Shown: one piece after another, positions 1 to 8,644 of the stretch
How positions within the stretch are numbered: the stretch's first letter is position 1
How the letters are laid out: each line of letters begins with the position of its first letter
Assembly (NCBI RefSeq): GCF_007097145.1
Contig: NZ_VJVZ01000001.1
Span: 124,001-188,000 of the forward strand
Origin: Flavobacterium zepuense
Lineage (GTDB): Bacteria > Bacteroidota > Bacteroidia > Flavobacteriales > Flavobacteriaceae
Direction of reading: 5' to 3'
DNA: 64,000 nt
Made by a program: the position numbers and the translations under genes
Notes under the pieces: model-generated
What the model was told of the DNA's origin: nothing
The model's input: only the letters and a program-made list of their open reading frames with translations
The model's database searches: none

Positions 1-1
1 T

Positions 2-1174
2 TTATTTTTGTTTTAGGGTATATATAACACCGTTAGCATCATCAGAAATATACACGGTGCCATCAGGCGTAACCGCGACACCTGCCGGGCGGCCAAAGCG
101 CTCATTACCTTTAAGGAACCTCCATAAAAAGTCTTCGCTTCCGATAGGCTTGCCGTTCTTGTCAAATTTTATCAGTTCTACTTTAAAGCCCGAAGGGTTT
201 TCCCGGTTCCAGGAGCCGTGCCAGCATACGAGGGCATTGCCTTTGTTAGGCCCGCTTTCAAAAAAAGTAAAGGCTATAGGAGCGCTATGCGCGGCAAATT
301 CCATTACAGAAGGCTTTGAGGCTTTGGCTAAAATTTCTTTTGTGGTACCTGCTGGGTCTTCACGGGTTTTATCTACTTCCTGTTTGGCATAAGCAAACGG
401 GAAACCATAGTTGCCGTCCAAAACAATATGATTAAGCTCTTCCGGCGGCCATTCATCACCACGGAAATCACCTCCGTTATCTACGCCCCACAACTCTTTA
501 TTTTGCGGATGCCAATCAAACCCAATTGTATTGCGCAGGCCGGATGCAAATACTTTACGCTTCCACGTTACAGGGTCTACCTGTAGCATGGTGGCGGTTT
601 CTTTGTCGCTCTCCTTACAGTCGTTACACACGCTACCAACTGAAATGTACAGCTTGCCGTCGGGACCAAAATCCATGGTGCGGTTAGGGTGCTGCCCACC
701 GCTGGGCAGGTCTTTAATGAGGGTATCGGCAACCTTGCCCAATGTACCGTCGGCGTTTAGCGCATACCTTAGCACACGGTTGTTATTGCACAGGTACATA
801 TAATTATCTTTAAATGTAATGCCATGCACACCGGGAAAATCGGCCACGCGGGTCATTTCCTCAAACTTGCCGTCATTATCCTTATCCGTCAGCATAAGTA
901 CATCGCCGGCATCACGGCGTGTTACATACAGCTGCCCCTGCTTGCCGATGTAGAGCATACGGGGCTTGCCAAGGCCTGTAGCGCCGGGAATGACCTGCCA
1001 ACCGGGCAAAGTTTTAAGGCTTGCCGCCAATGCCGGGCTGTATTCTAAGTGCGTAGGATAATTGGTCACCACTGTTTTTTTGGTGTCCTCTTTTGGGGGT
1101 ATACCCTTTTGGGCAAAGGAAACCGTAACACTTAAGACAGCAATGGCTATCAATATATAGTTCAATTGTTTCAT
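2..1174 (-). CDS. Secreted PQQ-dependent sugar (sorbosone-type) dehydrogenase-like protein
   Basis: The 390-residue protein starts with a clear signal peptide (about residues 1-21, ending VSFA before Q22), so it should act in the periplasm or outside. The rest reads as a six-bladed propeller of the soluble glucose/sorbosone dehydrogenase type: repeated short DGxLY-like turns (GPDGKLYIS, TPDGTVYIS), the conserved SGLRNTIGFDWHP segment and a GVDNGGDFRGDEWPPEE segment typical of the family. Such enzymes use PQQ to oxidise sugars or sugar alcohols; the substrate here is unknown. The stop codon lies at bases 2-4, so the gene is complete. It is preceded by a terminator at 1197-1220, so it probably has its own promoter in the short gap. 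Family assignment is good; actual PQQ use is inferred. Confidence 0.82.
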   Translation of the reverse strand: MKQLNYILIAIAVLSVTVSFAQKGIPPKEDTKKTVVTNYPTHLEYSPALAASLKTLPGWQVIPGATGLGKPRMLYIGKQGQLYVTRRDAGDVLMLTDKDNDGKFEEMTRVADFPGVHGITFKDNYMYLCNNNRVLRYALNADGTLGKVADTLIKDLPSGGQHPNRTMDFGPDGKLYISVGSVCNDCKESDKETATMLQVDPVTWKRKVFASGLRNTIGFDWHPQNKELWGVDNGGDFRGDEWPPEELNHIVLDGNYGFPFAYAKQEVDKTREDPAGTTKEILAKASKPSVMEFAAHSAPIAFTFFESGPNKGNALVCWHGSWNRENPSGFKVELIKFDKNGKPIGSEDFLWRFLKGNERFGRPAGVAVTPDGTVYISDDANGVIYTLKQK

Positions 1175-1196
1175 AAGTAATTAGGATAAAAGAATA

Positions 1197-1220
1197 AAGG
1201 CCGGAATAATAACCGGCCTT
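1197..1220 (-). terminator. Rho-independent terminator downstream of the 114-residue protein gene
   Basis: A perfect 8-bp inverted repeat, AAGGCCGG and CCGGCCTT, with an 8-base loop lies 11 bases after the stop of the gene at 1231-1575. On the minus strand it is followed by a T-rich stretch (TATTCTTTT). It separates that gene from the dehydrogenase downstream. Confidence 0.75.
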
Positions 1221-1230
1221 AAATTTTTCA

Positions 1231-1575
1231 CTAAAAAGTTGATTCGTTATTCGGGTCAGCATAGTCGCTTATAGGATGCTCTTCAATAGGTTGTTGCTTA
1301 AAAGAGGCCCCGTGGCCCGAATATGAGCCTTTGTCTTTTTTATCGCTACCTTCTAGTTTTACAATTTTATTGTAAAGCCCAAGCAGTAAAAACGGTGCTG
1401 CCCACTGGCCTACAAATAAGGCCGTTTTATCTTTAGCTAAAACTTTTAGTGTAGCCGAAGCCGCCATAGAACCTAATGCCGCCCATAAAAAAAGGTCGGA
1501 AGGAAGTTTTGAAGTCTGTTTTTCGATTGCCTTTGCTACAGGCCCTTCTGAATGGTCATTTTGAATTACTGACAT
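1231..1575 (-). CDS. Small conserved-type protein with one hydrophobic hairpin, function unknown
   Basis: A 114-residue protein I cannot name. The N-terminus is polar (Glu, Lys, Gln). Residues of about 28-68 form two hydrophobic stretches around LFLWAALGSMAASATLKVL and GQWAAPFLLLGLYNKIVKLE, which could be two short membrane helices. The C-terminus is charged and disordered-looking (KKDKGSYSGHG...). A strong terminator follows, and the 295 bases upstream are A+T-rich and shared with the divergent 739-residue gene, so it is probably a single-gene unit. Proteins of this look occur next to stress genes in flavobacteria, but that is recollection, not proof. Confidence 0.6.
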   Translation of the reverse strand: MSVIQNDHSEGPVAKAIEKQTSKLPSDLFLWAALGSMAASATLKVLAKDKTALFVGQWAAPFLLLGLYNKIVKLEGSDKKDKGSYSGHGASFKQQPIEEHPISDYADPNNESTF

Positions 1576-1870
1576 AATGATAGATTTTGGTTTTGAGACT
1601 ATTTTTTATAGTTCAATAAAATTACCCATCCATTACATGCCACCCTGTTAAGGCAAGGCGAAGCTTATGTTAAAACAGTTACAACAAAACCACTCATTTA
1701 CAATATTTTACACAGTCTTTATAAGATTTATAAAATCACTTCATTTACCATTTCTAAATTGTAAGTCATTTATGACAGCCCATAATTCATAAAATTTTAC
1801 AAGGAAAGCTGAAAATCCTATAACAGCAAACATCGTTAAAAATACTACATTCGGGTTCAAAATAAATCAC

Positions 1871-4090
1871 ATGAATCCTATATCCGCATTTACAGCTACC
1901 TCACTGTACCACCTGAGGAAGGGTACTGTGCTTAAAGAAATAACTTTACAGGGCTATACGCTAAAGATAATAGCCGCAGAATTTTGCCTCTGGATACTGG
2001 CTGAATGGCCGCAGGGTGGCCAGATAGCATTTAAGGCAGCCTATGCCGCTAACGACCACCTTGAGGTTGAAAGTATAGAAGAAACAGACGCAATAGAAAT
2101 TGCCCTTAAAGGCACTACCGTAGCAATAAAGGTAACCATTGTAAAACCTGATGCGCATAAGCCGATATTCGGGTTTAAAACCGTGCTTACCCCTTTGTTT
2201 GATATGCTGGTGCCTTATTGGCCGCGGGATATTATGCCTTTATATAATAATGGTAAAACGCAAAATACTAAAGGCACGATACATGCCGCACAGGTGGGTA
2301 CGCGGTCGGGACTGTTATTCTTTAGCCTGGAGCAGCCGCACATAGGTTCAGTATTCTATTTTCAGGATTTAGGGTCTTTACAGAAGTATTGCGAACATAC
2401 CGAAACTTCTGCGGGCGACCTTGTGGGCGGCTCATGGCCGGAACTGGGTATGAAGCTACCAGTTACCACTAAAGAAAAGCCGTTGAAGGCAGGGGAAGAA
2501 TATATTATATCTGACGCTTATGTGCTGTTAAGCAATGTAGTTCCCAATGATAATTACCAGGTGTCGCAGCAGTTCATTAACCATCTGGCAGATATTTACC
2601 TGCTCCTGCCCCATCCTGATACGCAATATCATGACTGGCCCGATATGCTTAGCAAAGGCTTAAATGACCTGGAAACCCATAAAGGCTGCTGGCAGTTTGC
2701 CGATGGGCGCTCCTACCTTAATGCGTATGTAAGCGATTACAAAACGCCTCCGGAAAGCATGGTGCAACTTGCAGTTTTGCTGCCCCTGATGGATTATGAC
2801 CGCTGGAGCGGTGAAAACCATTGCCCTGTTATTGAAACACTGCACAATGGGCTGGAAAACTTTTTTGATAAGCGGTTAGGCACAATAGCCCGGTGGCTGC
2901 CTGCTAAAACAGATGACCTTGACCGGAGCGAAGAACAAAAAAAGCTGGATATTATGGACTCCTGGTACCTGCACCACCCGCTGCTTAACCTCTCGCGCCT
3001 GGCGATAGACGGAGATGATGTTGCCAAAAAACTGCTGCTGGATTCTATCGAATATGTAATTAATGTGGCGCACCACTTTGACTATAGCTGGCCTGTTTTT
3101 TACAACATGGCTACTTTAGAAGTGATTAAGGCAGAAACCGAAGAAGGCCAGGGCGGCGAGAAGGATGTTCCCGGTGCTTATGCCCACCTTATGATACAGG
3201 TATGGCAGCTTACGGGCAACAAAAAATATTTTGATGAGGCTGTTACCGCTGCGCGAAAGCTGGACGGCCTGGGCTTTGATATTTTTTACCAGGCTAATAA
3301 TACCGCGTTCTCGGCAGGGGCGCTGCTCAGGCTGTATAAAGAAACTAAAGATGAATTGTTCCTTAACCTGAGTTACCTGTGCATAGCCGGCATACTTAAA
3401 AATGTGCAACTGTGGGACTGCAATTATGGCAATGCAAAGCACTACCCTACTTATTTTGCCATCTACCCGCTAAAGGATGCGCCGTATACAGCTGCTTATG
3501 AAGAACAGGAAGTATTTGCGGGTATTCACATGTTTTTAAAGGAAGCAGATGGCATGGACGAAATTTTACCTTCGGTACGGTTGCTGCTGGCCGAACTCGT
3601 AAAACATGTAATAAACAGGGTTTCATATTACTATCCGCCAAGGCTGCCAAAAGAAGTTTTAGCTACAAAAAGCGAAATAAAAATGGGCGAGATAGATCCT
3701 AATTTATGGGTTGCCCTTGAAGACCTGCAGGATGGCTGGGTGCCCAGCGGACAGGTAGGCCAGGAAGTATACGGTGCGGGCATTGCCTTTGGTATTGTGC
3801 CGCGGCAGTTTTATAAAATTGAGGCAGCCGGATTTATGGTATTTACCGAATATCCTGCCTGTGAACACAAAGTGGGTAAAAATACACTGTCTTTTTATAC
3901 AAGGGGTGACAGCCAACTGAACTTCAGGATGGCGATCCTGCCATTAAAAGACAAGTTACCGGCCAAAATAACGGTAACCGGAATAACAGCCGGTTTGGCA
4001 AAAGAAAGCATAACGCCCAAAACCGGAACCAGCGCCACTTACACAGACTATACATTGCGCGGCGACAGCCACTTAACCATAAAGTGGTAA
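1871..4090 (+). CDS. 739-residue protein of unknown function, helical-repeat (toroid-like) architecture
   Basis: A long intact reading frame with no signal peptide, so probably cytoplasmic. I do not recognise the family. About residues 1-230 look beta-rich. About residues 240-640 look like paired amphipathic helices with many Trp, Tyr and His residues (for example WYLHHPLLNLSRLAIDG, VPGAYAHLMIQVWQLTGNKKYF, TAFSAGALLRLYKET), the pattern of alpha/alpha-toroid glycosidases and related enzymes. The C-terminal 100 residues look beta-rich again. A carbohydrate-active role is a guess from this pattern. The gene is monocistronic and convergent with the small membrane gene at 4106-4497. The start was chosen as the first ATG, after an A-rich leader (CAAAATAAATCAC). 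Confidence 0.7.
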   Translation: MNPISAFTATSLYHLRKGTVLKEITLQGYTLKIIAAEFCLWILAEWPQGGQIAFKAAYAANDHLEVESIEETDAIEIALKGTTVAIKVTIVKPDAHKPIFGFKTVLTPLFDMLVPYWPRDIMPLYNNGKTQNTKGTIHAAQVGTRSGLLFFSLEQPHIGSVFYFQDLGSLQKYCEHTETSAGDLVGGSWPELGMKLPVTTKEKPLKAGEEYIISDAYVLLSNVVPNDNYQVSQQFINHLADIYLLLPHPDTQYHDWPDMLSKGLNDLETHKGCWQFADGRSYLNAYVSDYKTPPESMVQLAVLLPLMDYDRWSGENHCPVIETLHNGLENFFDKRLGTIARWLPAKTDDLDRSEEQKKLDIMDSWYLHHPLLNLSRLAIDGDDVAKKLLLDSIEYVINVAHHFDYSWPVFYNMATLEVIKAETEEGQGGEKDVPGAYAHLMIQVWQLTGNKKYFDEAVTAARKLDGLGFDIFYQANNTAFSAGALLRLYKETKDELFLNLSYLCIAGILKNVQLWDCNYGNAKHYPTYFAIYPLKDAPYTAAYEEQEVFAGIHMFLKEADGMDEILPSVRLLLAELVKHVINRVSYYYPPRLPKEVLATKSEIKMGEIDPNLWVALEDLQDGWVPSGQVGQEVYGAGIAFGIVPRQFYKIEAAGFMVFTEYPACEHKVGKNTLSFYTRGDSQLNFRMAILPLKDKLPAKITVTGITAGLAKESITPKTGTSATYTDYTLRGDSHLTIKW

Positions 4091-4105
4091 CGTTTGGCAC
4101 TAATA

Positions 4106-4497
4106 TTACAGCTTATCCTTTGGTACCTCCTGCTGTAGTACTTCAATCTCGGTTTTCTCTTTTTTAATAGCTTGCCGTAACAGCGCGAACAGGCTCATGT
4201 AAAAATTAGCAACGAATACCAGTGCAAAGCCGGCAATTACATAGCCTTTCCAGCCCTCAAGCAGCAGCTGGAAGTTTGTCATCAGCAGGATACTGCGGTA
4301 ACATAATGGCTAAAGCAATATTCGCAGGTAAAGAGGTAAAAGAATTTTCTGCGGATAAGCGTTTGGGAGGCTTTAGAACAGCGCACACAATATTCCCGTG
4401 GCTCCTTAAAAACCTCTTCATGCGTTACCGTCCAGGCAACGCAGGCAATAGGCAGGCTTAATGTAAAAAGCCATAGTAACTGGGTAGAAAGTTCCAT
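4106..4497 (-). pseudogene. Small membrane protein with CxxC pairs, split by a one-base frameshift (or two coupled small genes)
   Basis: Two reading frames abut. The first (4282-4497, 71 residues) has a hydrophobic N-terminus, then CVRCSK and CEYCFSHYVT, like a small metal- or thiol-binding pair. It stops at 4282-4284 (TGA). The second (4106-4282, 58 residues) starts in the overlapping TGATG and carries a membrane segment (WKGYVIAGFALVFVANFYM) and a charged coiled tail. Read upstream of its ATG, the second frame gives ILLMTNF, which continues the first frame naturally as HYVTA-ILLMTNF if one base is restored near 4290. The simplest view is one protein of about 130 residues with a single-base deletion. 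Translational coupling of two proteins remains possible. Function unknown. Confidence 0.6.
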
Positions 4498-4517
4498 AAT
4501 AATCAGTTTATAGTATT

Positions 4518-4551
4518 AAAAAACCGTTGCAACGGTAGCCATTGCAACGGT
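4518..4551 (-). terminator. Terminator of the catalase-YciE operon
   Basis: A perfect 10-bp stem, ACCGTTGCAA with TTGCAACGGT (4523-4532 and 4542-4551), with a 9-base loop lies 25 bases after the stop of the gene at 4577-5176. On the minus strand it is followed by TTTTTAAT. Confidence 0.75.
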
Positions 4552-4576
4552 AAATATAAGCACTTTATGTCTTAAA

Positions 4577-5176
4577 TTATTCTGAAAACCCTGCCTGCAA
4601 CGTGTTTTCAGCAGCGTCAAAGTTAATGGCACTATAAGCCGCATCGCTTAAAAGCATATCGGCTTCTTTCTCCTCGGCAAGTGTTTGGGTAAGCAGCTTT
4701 GCCGCATCGTTCTCGCCCAGCGTTTTTGCAAATGCCACAAGCGTGCCATAAGTAGCTATCTCATAATGCTCTATTTTTTGCGAAGCTGCAATTATGCCCG
4801 CGTCACGCACCGAGCCCGGTGCTGTTTCTTCCAGTATGCTGTCGCCTTCTTTTAGAAGGCCAGCCATAGCTTCGCATTTTTTTCCTTCGGCTTTTTCTCC
4901 CAATAGGTTAAAGATAGTTTCCAGCCTTACCACTTGATTCTTTGTTACCGCAAGGTGTTCCTTAATGGTAGTGGCCAGGTGTGGCGATGTGGCATTGGCA
5001 ACCATCTTAGGCAATGCCGATACCAGCGCATTCTCTGCCCAGTAAATATCTTTAAGGGAATCGATAAAAAAGTCCTTTAACTCTGTAGCGGCATCTGCTG
5101 CCGGGCTAACAATTAACCCCGGTGCTTTATCCTGTGCCTGTGCCTTATTAGTAATAGGCTTTTCTGAATTTTTCAT
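4577..5176 (-). CDS. YciE/YciF-type ferritin-like protein (DUF892)
   Basis: 199 residues. After a polar N-terminal tail of about 28 residues, the four-helix ferritin-like DUF892 core begins with ELKDFFIDSLKDIYWAENAL and contains the family's Glu/His metal-ligand pattern (IKEHLAVTKNQV, KIEHYEIATYGTLVAFA, LAEEKEAD). Family members bind a di-iron centre and are induced by stress; their reaction is poorly known. The gene starts 19 bases after the catalase gene on the same strand and ends at a strong terminator, so the two form an operon devoted to oxidative or general stress. A paralogue lies at 11035-11733, with closely similar core motifs but a longer, Lys/Ala-rich N-terminus. Confidence 0.9.
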   Translation of the reverse strand: MKNSEKPITNKAQAQDKAPGLIVSPAADAATELKDFFIDSLKDIYWAENALVSALPKMVANATSPHLATTIKEHLAVTKNQVVRLETIFNLLGEKAEGKKCEAMAGLLKEGDSILEETAPGSVRDAGIIAASQKIEHYEIATYGTLVAFAKTLGENDAAKLLTQTLAEEKEADMLLSDAAYSAINFDAAENTLQAGFSE

Positions 5177-5195
5177 ATTTTTAATTTAGGTGTGT

Positions 5196-7349
5196 TTATA
5201 TTGTTGCTTCGCGTGCCCAGAAACGGTGGTTAGCCATGGCGGTTATAAAATTGGCTGCAAACGCATCGTTATCGCCGTCACGGCCTAAAACAATGCCTTC
5301 GTCTTCATTATTTATTTTAGACGCAAATCCGGTTGCTGAAAGCAAGTCGATTCCCCCGGCCTGCGCGCCTATGATCTTACAATGTCTGTAAGCATCGCTT
5401 AAAAAGTCCATTGCATCGCTATCTTCAGAAAGCTCATTAAGATCAAAGCCACCAGGAATGTACACCGCATCAAATACAACTGATGACGTGGTAAGGAAAG
5501 TAAAATCAACAGACAGTTCGCCGCCTGCATCGCCTTTTACCACACCGTTGTAAGGTGCTACTATGCAGCCTTTAGCGCCCTGCTTAATAAGTGCTGACTT
5601 AATATCCAATACGGCCTGCTCGTCTACACCGTCTGCACAAACTATGGCTACTTTGCGCGACTCGATGGTAGGTTTTACCGTTGGGTTATTTATCATGCTA
5701 AGCGCCTGCGAACCTTCAATAGATGAAGGCACAGATTTTGGTTCCTGGTCGCCACCGAGATTTTCCGGCGATACGCCGTGGTTCATAGGCTGCTCCGGTA
5801 CGGCGGGCACAACAAGCCTTAAGCCTAAGGCAACTTTTTGAGCCAGCTCTGTATCAACCTGAGATAGTATGCCCAGCATGCGCACCCTGATGGCGGTGGT
5901 TTCTACCTTGCCAAGCTCAAAGCGCAATGCTTTTACAATATGGTCTTTTTCAGTTTGCGACTGGCTGTTGTAAAACAGTTTTGCCTGCCCAAAATGGTCG
6001 CTAAAGCTCTCGCTTCGGGCACGCACCTTATGCGCGTCTACCCTTTCGTTAAAGCTTGCAAAGCCGCCGTCAGCAATTTTTGCCTGGTAGGGGCATCCAC
6101 CGCCCAATGAATTAGGCGAATAGCTCACCCTGCCCACGTTTATTTCCTGGCGCATGTGTCCGTCGCGCTGGTTATTGTGCACCGGCGATACCGACCTGTT
6201 AATGGGTATTTCATGGAAGTTAGGGCTGCCAAGACGAGACAGCTGCGTATCGGTATACGAGAACAGCCTTCCCTGCAGTAGCGGGTCATTACTAAAATCG
6301 ATGCCCGGCACTACATGCCCCGGGTGAAAGGCCACCTGCTCTGTCTCTGCAAAGAAATTATCAGGGTTACGGTTCAGCACCATCTTGCCAATGATGGTTA
6401 CCGGAACCAGTTCTTCAGGAACTATTTTGGTAGGGTCAAGCAGGTCAAATTCAAATTTGTGTTCGTCGGCATCGGGAATAACTTGTACCCCTAATTCCCA
6501 TTCAGGGAAATTGCCCATCTCAATCGCTTCCCAAAGGTCGCGCCTGTGAAAGTCAGGGTCTTTGCCCGAAATTTTCTGTGCTTCGTCCCAAACCACGGCG
6601 TGGGTACCTAATTTGGGCTTCCAGTGTAGTTTTACAAAATGCGACTCGTTTTGCTCATTGATGAAGCGGAACGTATGCACCCCGAAGCCTTCCATCATGC
6701 GGTAGCTTCTTGGTAATGACCGGTCTGACATCAGCCACATGATCATGTGTGTAGACTCCGGCATCAGCGAAATAAAATCCCAAAAGGTATCGTGTGCTGA
6801 GGCTGCCTGAGGTATCTCATTGTGCGGTTCAGGTTTTACGGCATGTACCAGGTCTGGGAATTTGGTGGCATCCTGTATAAAGAAAACCGGGATGTTGTTG
6901 CCCACAAAGTCATAAATACCTTCCTGGGTATAAAATTTTACCGAAAAACCTCGTACGTCCCTGGCAAGGTCTGTAGAGCCGCGGGAGCCCGCAACGGTAG
7001 AAAATCGTGTGAATACCGGTGTTCTCTGTCCAACTTCCTGTAGAAAACCGGCTTTTGTAAACTGCGGTATCGGGTTGGTTACCTCAAAATATCCGTGTGC
7101 TCCTGAGCCGCGTGCATGCACAATACGTTCAGGGATGCGCTCGTGGTCAAAGTGGGTAATTTTTTCCCTCAGGATAAAATCTTCCAGAAGCGATGGGCCG
7201 CGCTCACCTGCTTTAAGTGAGTTATTGTCATCATTAATTTTAATGCCCTGGTTAGTAGTCAGGTACTTGTTGGTTCCATCAGATTTATTGATGAGCAAAT
7301 CTTTTTGCTTGTCATCCTGATGGTTACCCGGAGTGTTGTCTTGTGCCAT
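5196..7349 (-). CDS. katE: Large-subunit catalase, HPII/KatE type
   Basis: 717 residues, the length of clade-2 catalases. The enzyme breaks down hydrogen peroxide with a heme cofactor. The catalytic His is His78 in RIVHARGSG and the distal Asn is Asn151 in GNNIPVFF. Tyr365 in RLFSYTDTQ is the proximal heme ligand. His342 and Tyr365 sit at the spacing of the His-Tyr cross-link of E. coli HPII (all numbers are offset by 50 from HPII). From about residue 560 to the end there is the extra DJ-1/PfpI-like domain that distinguishes large catalases (KVAIVCADGVDEQAV, VYIPGGFD). No key residue is missing. It is first in an operon with the YciE-type gene downstream. No OxyR-like gene is present in the window. 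Confidence 0.96.
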   Translation of the reverse strand: MAQDNTPGNHQDDKQKDLLINKSDGTNKYLTTNQGIKINDDNNSLKAGERGPSLLEDFILREKITHFDHERIPERIVHARGSGAHGYFEVTNPIPQFTKAGFLQEVGQRTPVFTRFSTVAGSRGSTDLARDVRGFSVKFYTQEGIYDFVGNNIPVFFIQDATKFPDLVHAVKPEPHNEIPQAASAHDTFWDFISLMPESTHMIMWLMSDRSLPRSYRMMEGFGVHTFRFINEQNESHFVKLHWKPKLGTHAVVWDEAQKISGKDPDFHRRDLWEAIEMGNFPEWELGVQVIPDADEHKFEFDLLDPTKIVPEELVPVTIIGKMVLNRNPDNFFAETEQVAFHPGHVVPGIDFSNDPLLQGRLFSYTDTQLSRLGSPNFHEIPINRSVSPVHNNQRDGHMRQEINVGRVSYSPNSLGGGCPYQAKIADGGFASFNERVDAHKVRARSESFSDHFGQAKLFYNSQSQTEKDHIVKALRFELGKVETTAIRVRMLGILSQVDTELAQKVALGLRLVVPAVPEQPMNHGVSPENLGGDQEPKSVPSSIEGSQALSMINNPTVKPTIESRKVAIVCADGVDEQAVLDIKSALIKQGAKGCIVAPYNGVVKGDAGGELSVDFTFLTTSSVVFDAVYIPGGFDLNELSEDSDAMDFLSDAYRHCKIIGAQAGGIDLLSATGFASKINNEDEGIVLGRDGDNDAFAANFITAMANHRFWAREATI

Positions 7350-7438
7350 ATGTAAAGTGTGTATTTTGATATTGTTATCAGCAAATAAAGGTGGTGATTA
7401 TACTATGGAAGATTGCCAATCTTGCATTAAAAAAATGA

Positions 7439-8644
7439 CTAAAATCCTGTTAGTGTATGCATTAGCGACGGCTTATTAGTACAGGTAGCATTTTTTACAG
7501 AAGCATATGCAACGTAAGCCAATGGGTGGGCCAGTGTATCCAGAAGCAATACATTGCCCTCTAAAATAGATGTTATTACAGGAGTATGCGGCACTCTCTC
7601 TTTATTTTCGTCAAGGTCCCAGATGCCGCAGTCGTGGTAGGTTGTAAGGTCATCCCAGTCCGGCCTGTCCAGTACCGGATAAATACATGCTCCTAATAGC
7701 GGTATGCCCTTGTCTAAAGCTTTTATGCACTCTGTAGTAACCTCATCCATCCACGGTGCGCGGCCTATGCCAAAATGCCCGGTCTCAGATAAAAACAACG
7801 GTTTACCGTATCGCATGTATGCCATTTCTAAAAGGTCGGCAATCCCAGTACGGCGTGGCACAGTTTCTTCCGGCCAGTCAAGCGACCCAATGCCGTGGTC
7901 CCACTGGCTGTTCCAGTAGTAGTTAAAGCCCAGGATGTCAAGGTACTCTTCTTTACCGCCCAGCTCGGGGCACATCCTGCCGCCTATAATATCCATGGCC
8001 TGAAACTGGTGCCCGTTAAGGTTATCAATATGCTCGAGGTTAGTTTCATAACCCGGGTGAATTTTTATCAGGGGCTCTACCATAACAATCCTGCAATCGG
8101 GGTCGATATTTTTAAGCATCGATATCCCTAAGATTGCCGCTTTGCATAAATGGTACTTTATATCCCAGCCACTGTTTACCGCAAACGGTACCGTACCACG
8201 CACATCGCCGGAATGCCATGACAGGAAACTAATCTCGTTAATGGGCACTACAAAAAGCTGCTGCGTAGTGGCTGACTTATGAAACAAAGCAAATGCTTCA
8301 CACAAGGCTATAAACCTGAGATGAAAGTGAGGATGCGTAGGATAAATGCCGTCAGGATAGCCAAAGTGGCACAGGTCCCATATTATTTGGATGCCCTGTT
8401 TATCTGCCGCTTGTATCCTGTTCCTTACTTCAGTAAAATCAAACAGGTAGGGTGCCGTTTCCACCGCGCTCCAGCAAATGCCTTCACGCACCGTTTTTAT
8501 GCCTATGGTAAGCAGGTCGCGGTAATCATCGCGCACTCGTATGTCATGTTCCGTTTCTTTCAGCAGGTTTACCCTTTCACCCGAGCGGTTAATGTGGTCG
8601 GCACATTCGTATCCTCCTATAAAAAATGACTGGAAGGTACTCAT
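7439..8644 (-). CDS. Family 1-like glycoside hydrolase domain protein in a galactofuranose operon
   Basis: 401 residues, no signal peptide. The fold reads as a TIM barrel of the GH1/GH-A clan: the acid/base Glu is likely Glu137 in VVPINEISF and the nucleophile Glu287 in LFLSETGHFG. The usual GH1 start (a deep FxxGxxxA motif) appears only weakly as FFIGGYECADH, so it is a distant member, shorter than typical beta-glucosidases (about 450). Its ATG overlaps the stop of glf by four bases (ATGA), so the two are translationally coupled. The context with a glycosyltransferase and UDP-galactopyranose mutase suggests a role in making or trimming a galactose-containing surface glycan rather than in catabolism; that is inference. 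Confidence 0.75.
   Translation of the reverse strand: MSTFQSFFIGGYECADHINRSGERVNLLKETEHDIRVRDDYRDLLTIGIKTVREGICWSAVETAPYLFDFTEVRNRIQAADKQGIQIIWDLCHFGYPDGIYPTHPHFHLRFIALCEAFALFHKSATTQQLFVVPINEISFLSWHSGDVRGTVPFAVNSGWDIKYHLCKAAILGISMLKNIDPDCRIVMVEPLIKIHPGYETNLEHIDNLNGHQFQAMDIIGGRMCPELGGKEEYLDILGFNYYWNSQWDHGIGSLDWPEETVPRRTGIADLLEMAYMRYGKPLFLSETGHFGIGRAPWMDEVTTECIKALDKGIPLLGACIYPVLDRPDWDDLTTYHDCGIWDLDENKERVPHTPVITSILEGNVLLLDTLAHPLAYVAYASVKNATCTNKPSLMHTLTGF

Noticed and set aside
4106..4497. Two independent small proteins coupled by TGATG
   Set aside because: Possible, but the upstream reading of the second frame continues the first protein so well that a one-base deletion is the simpler explanation.
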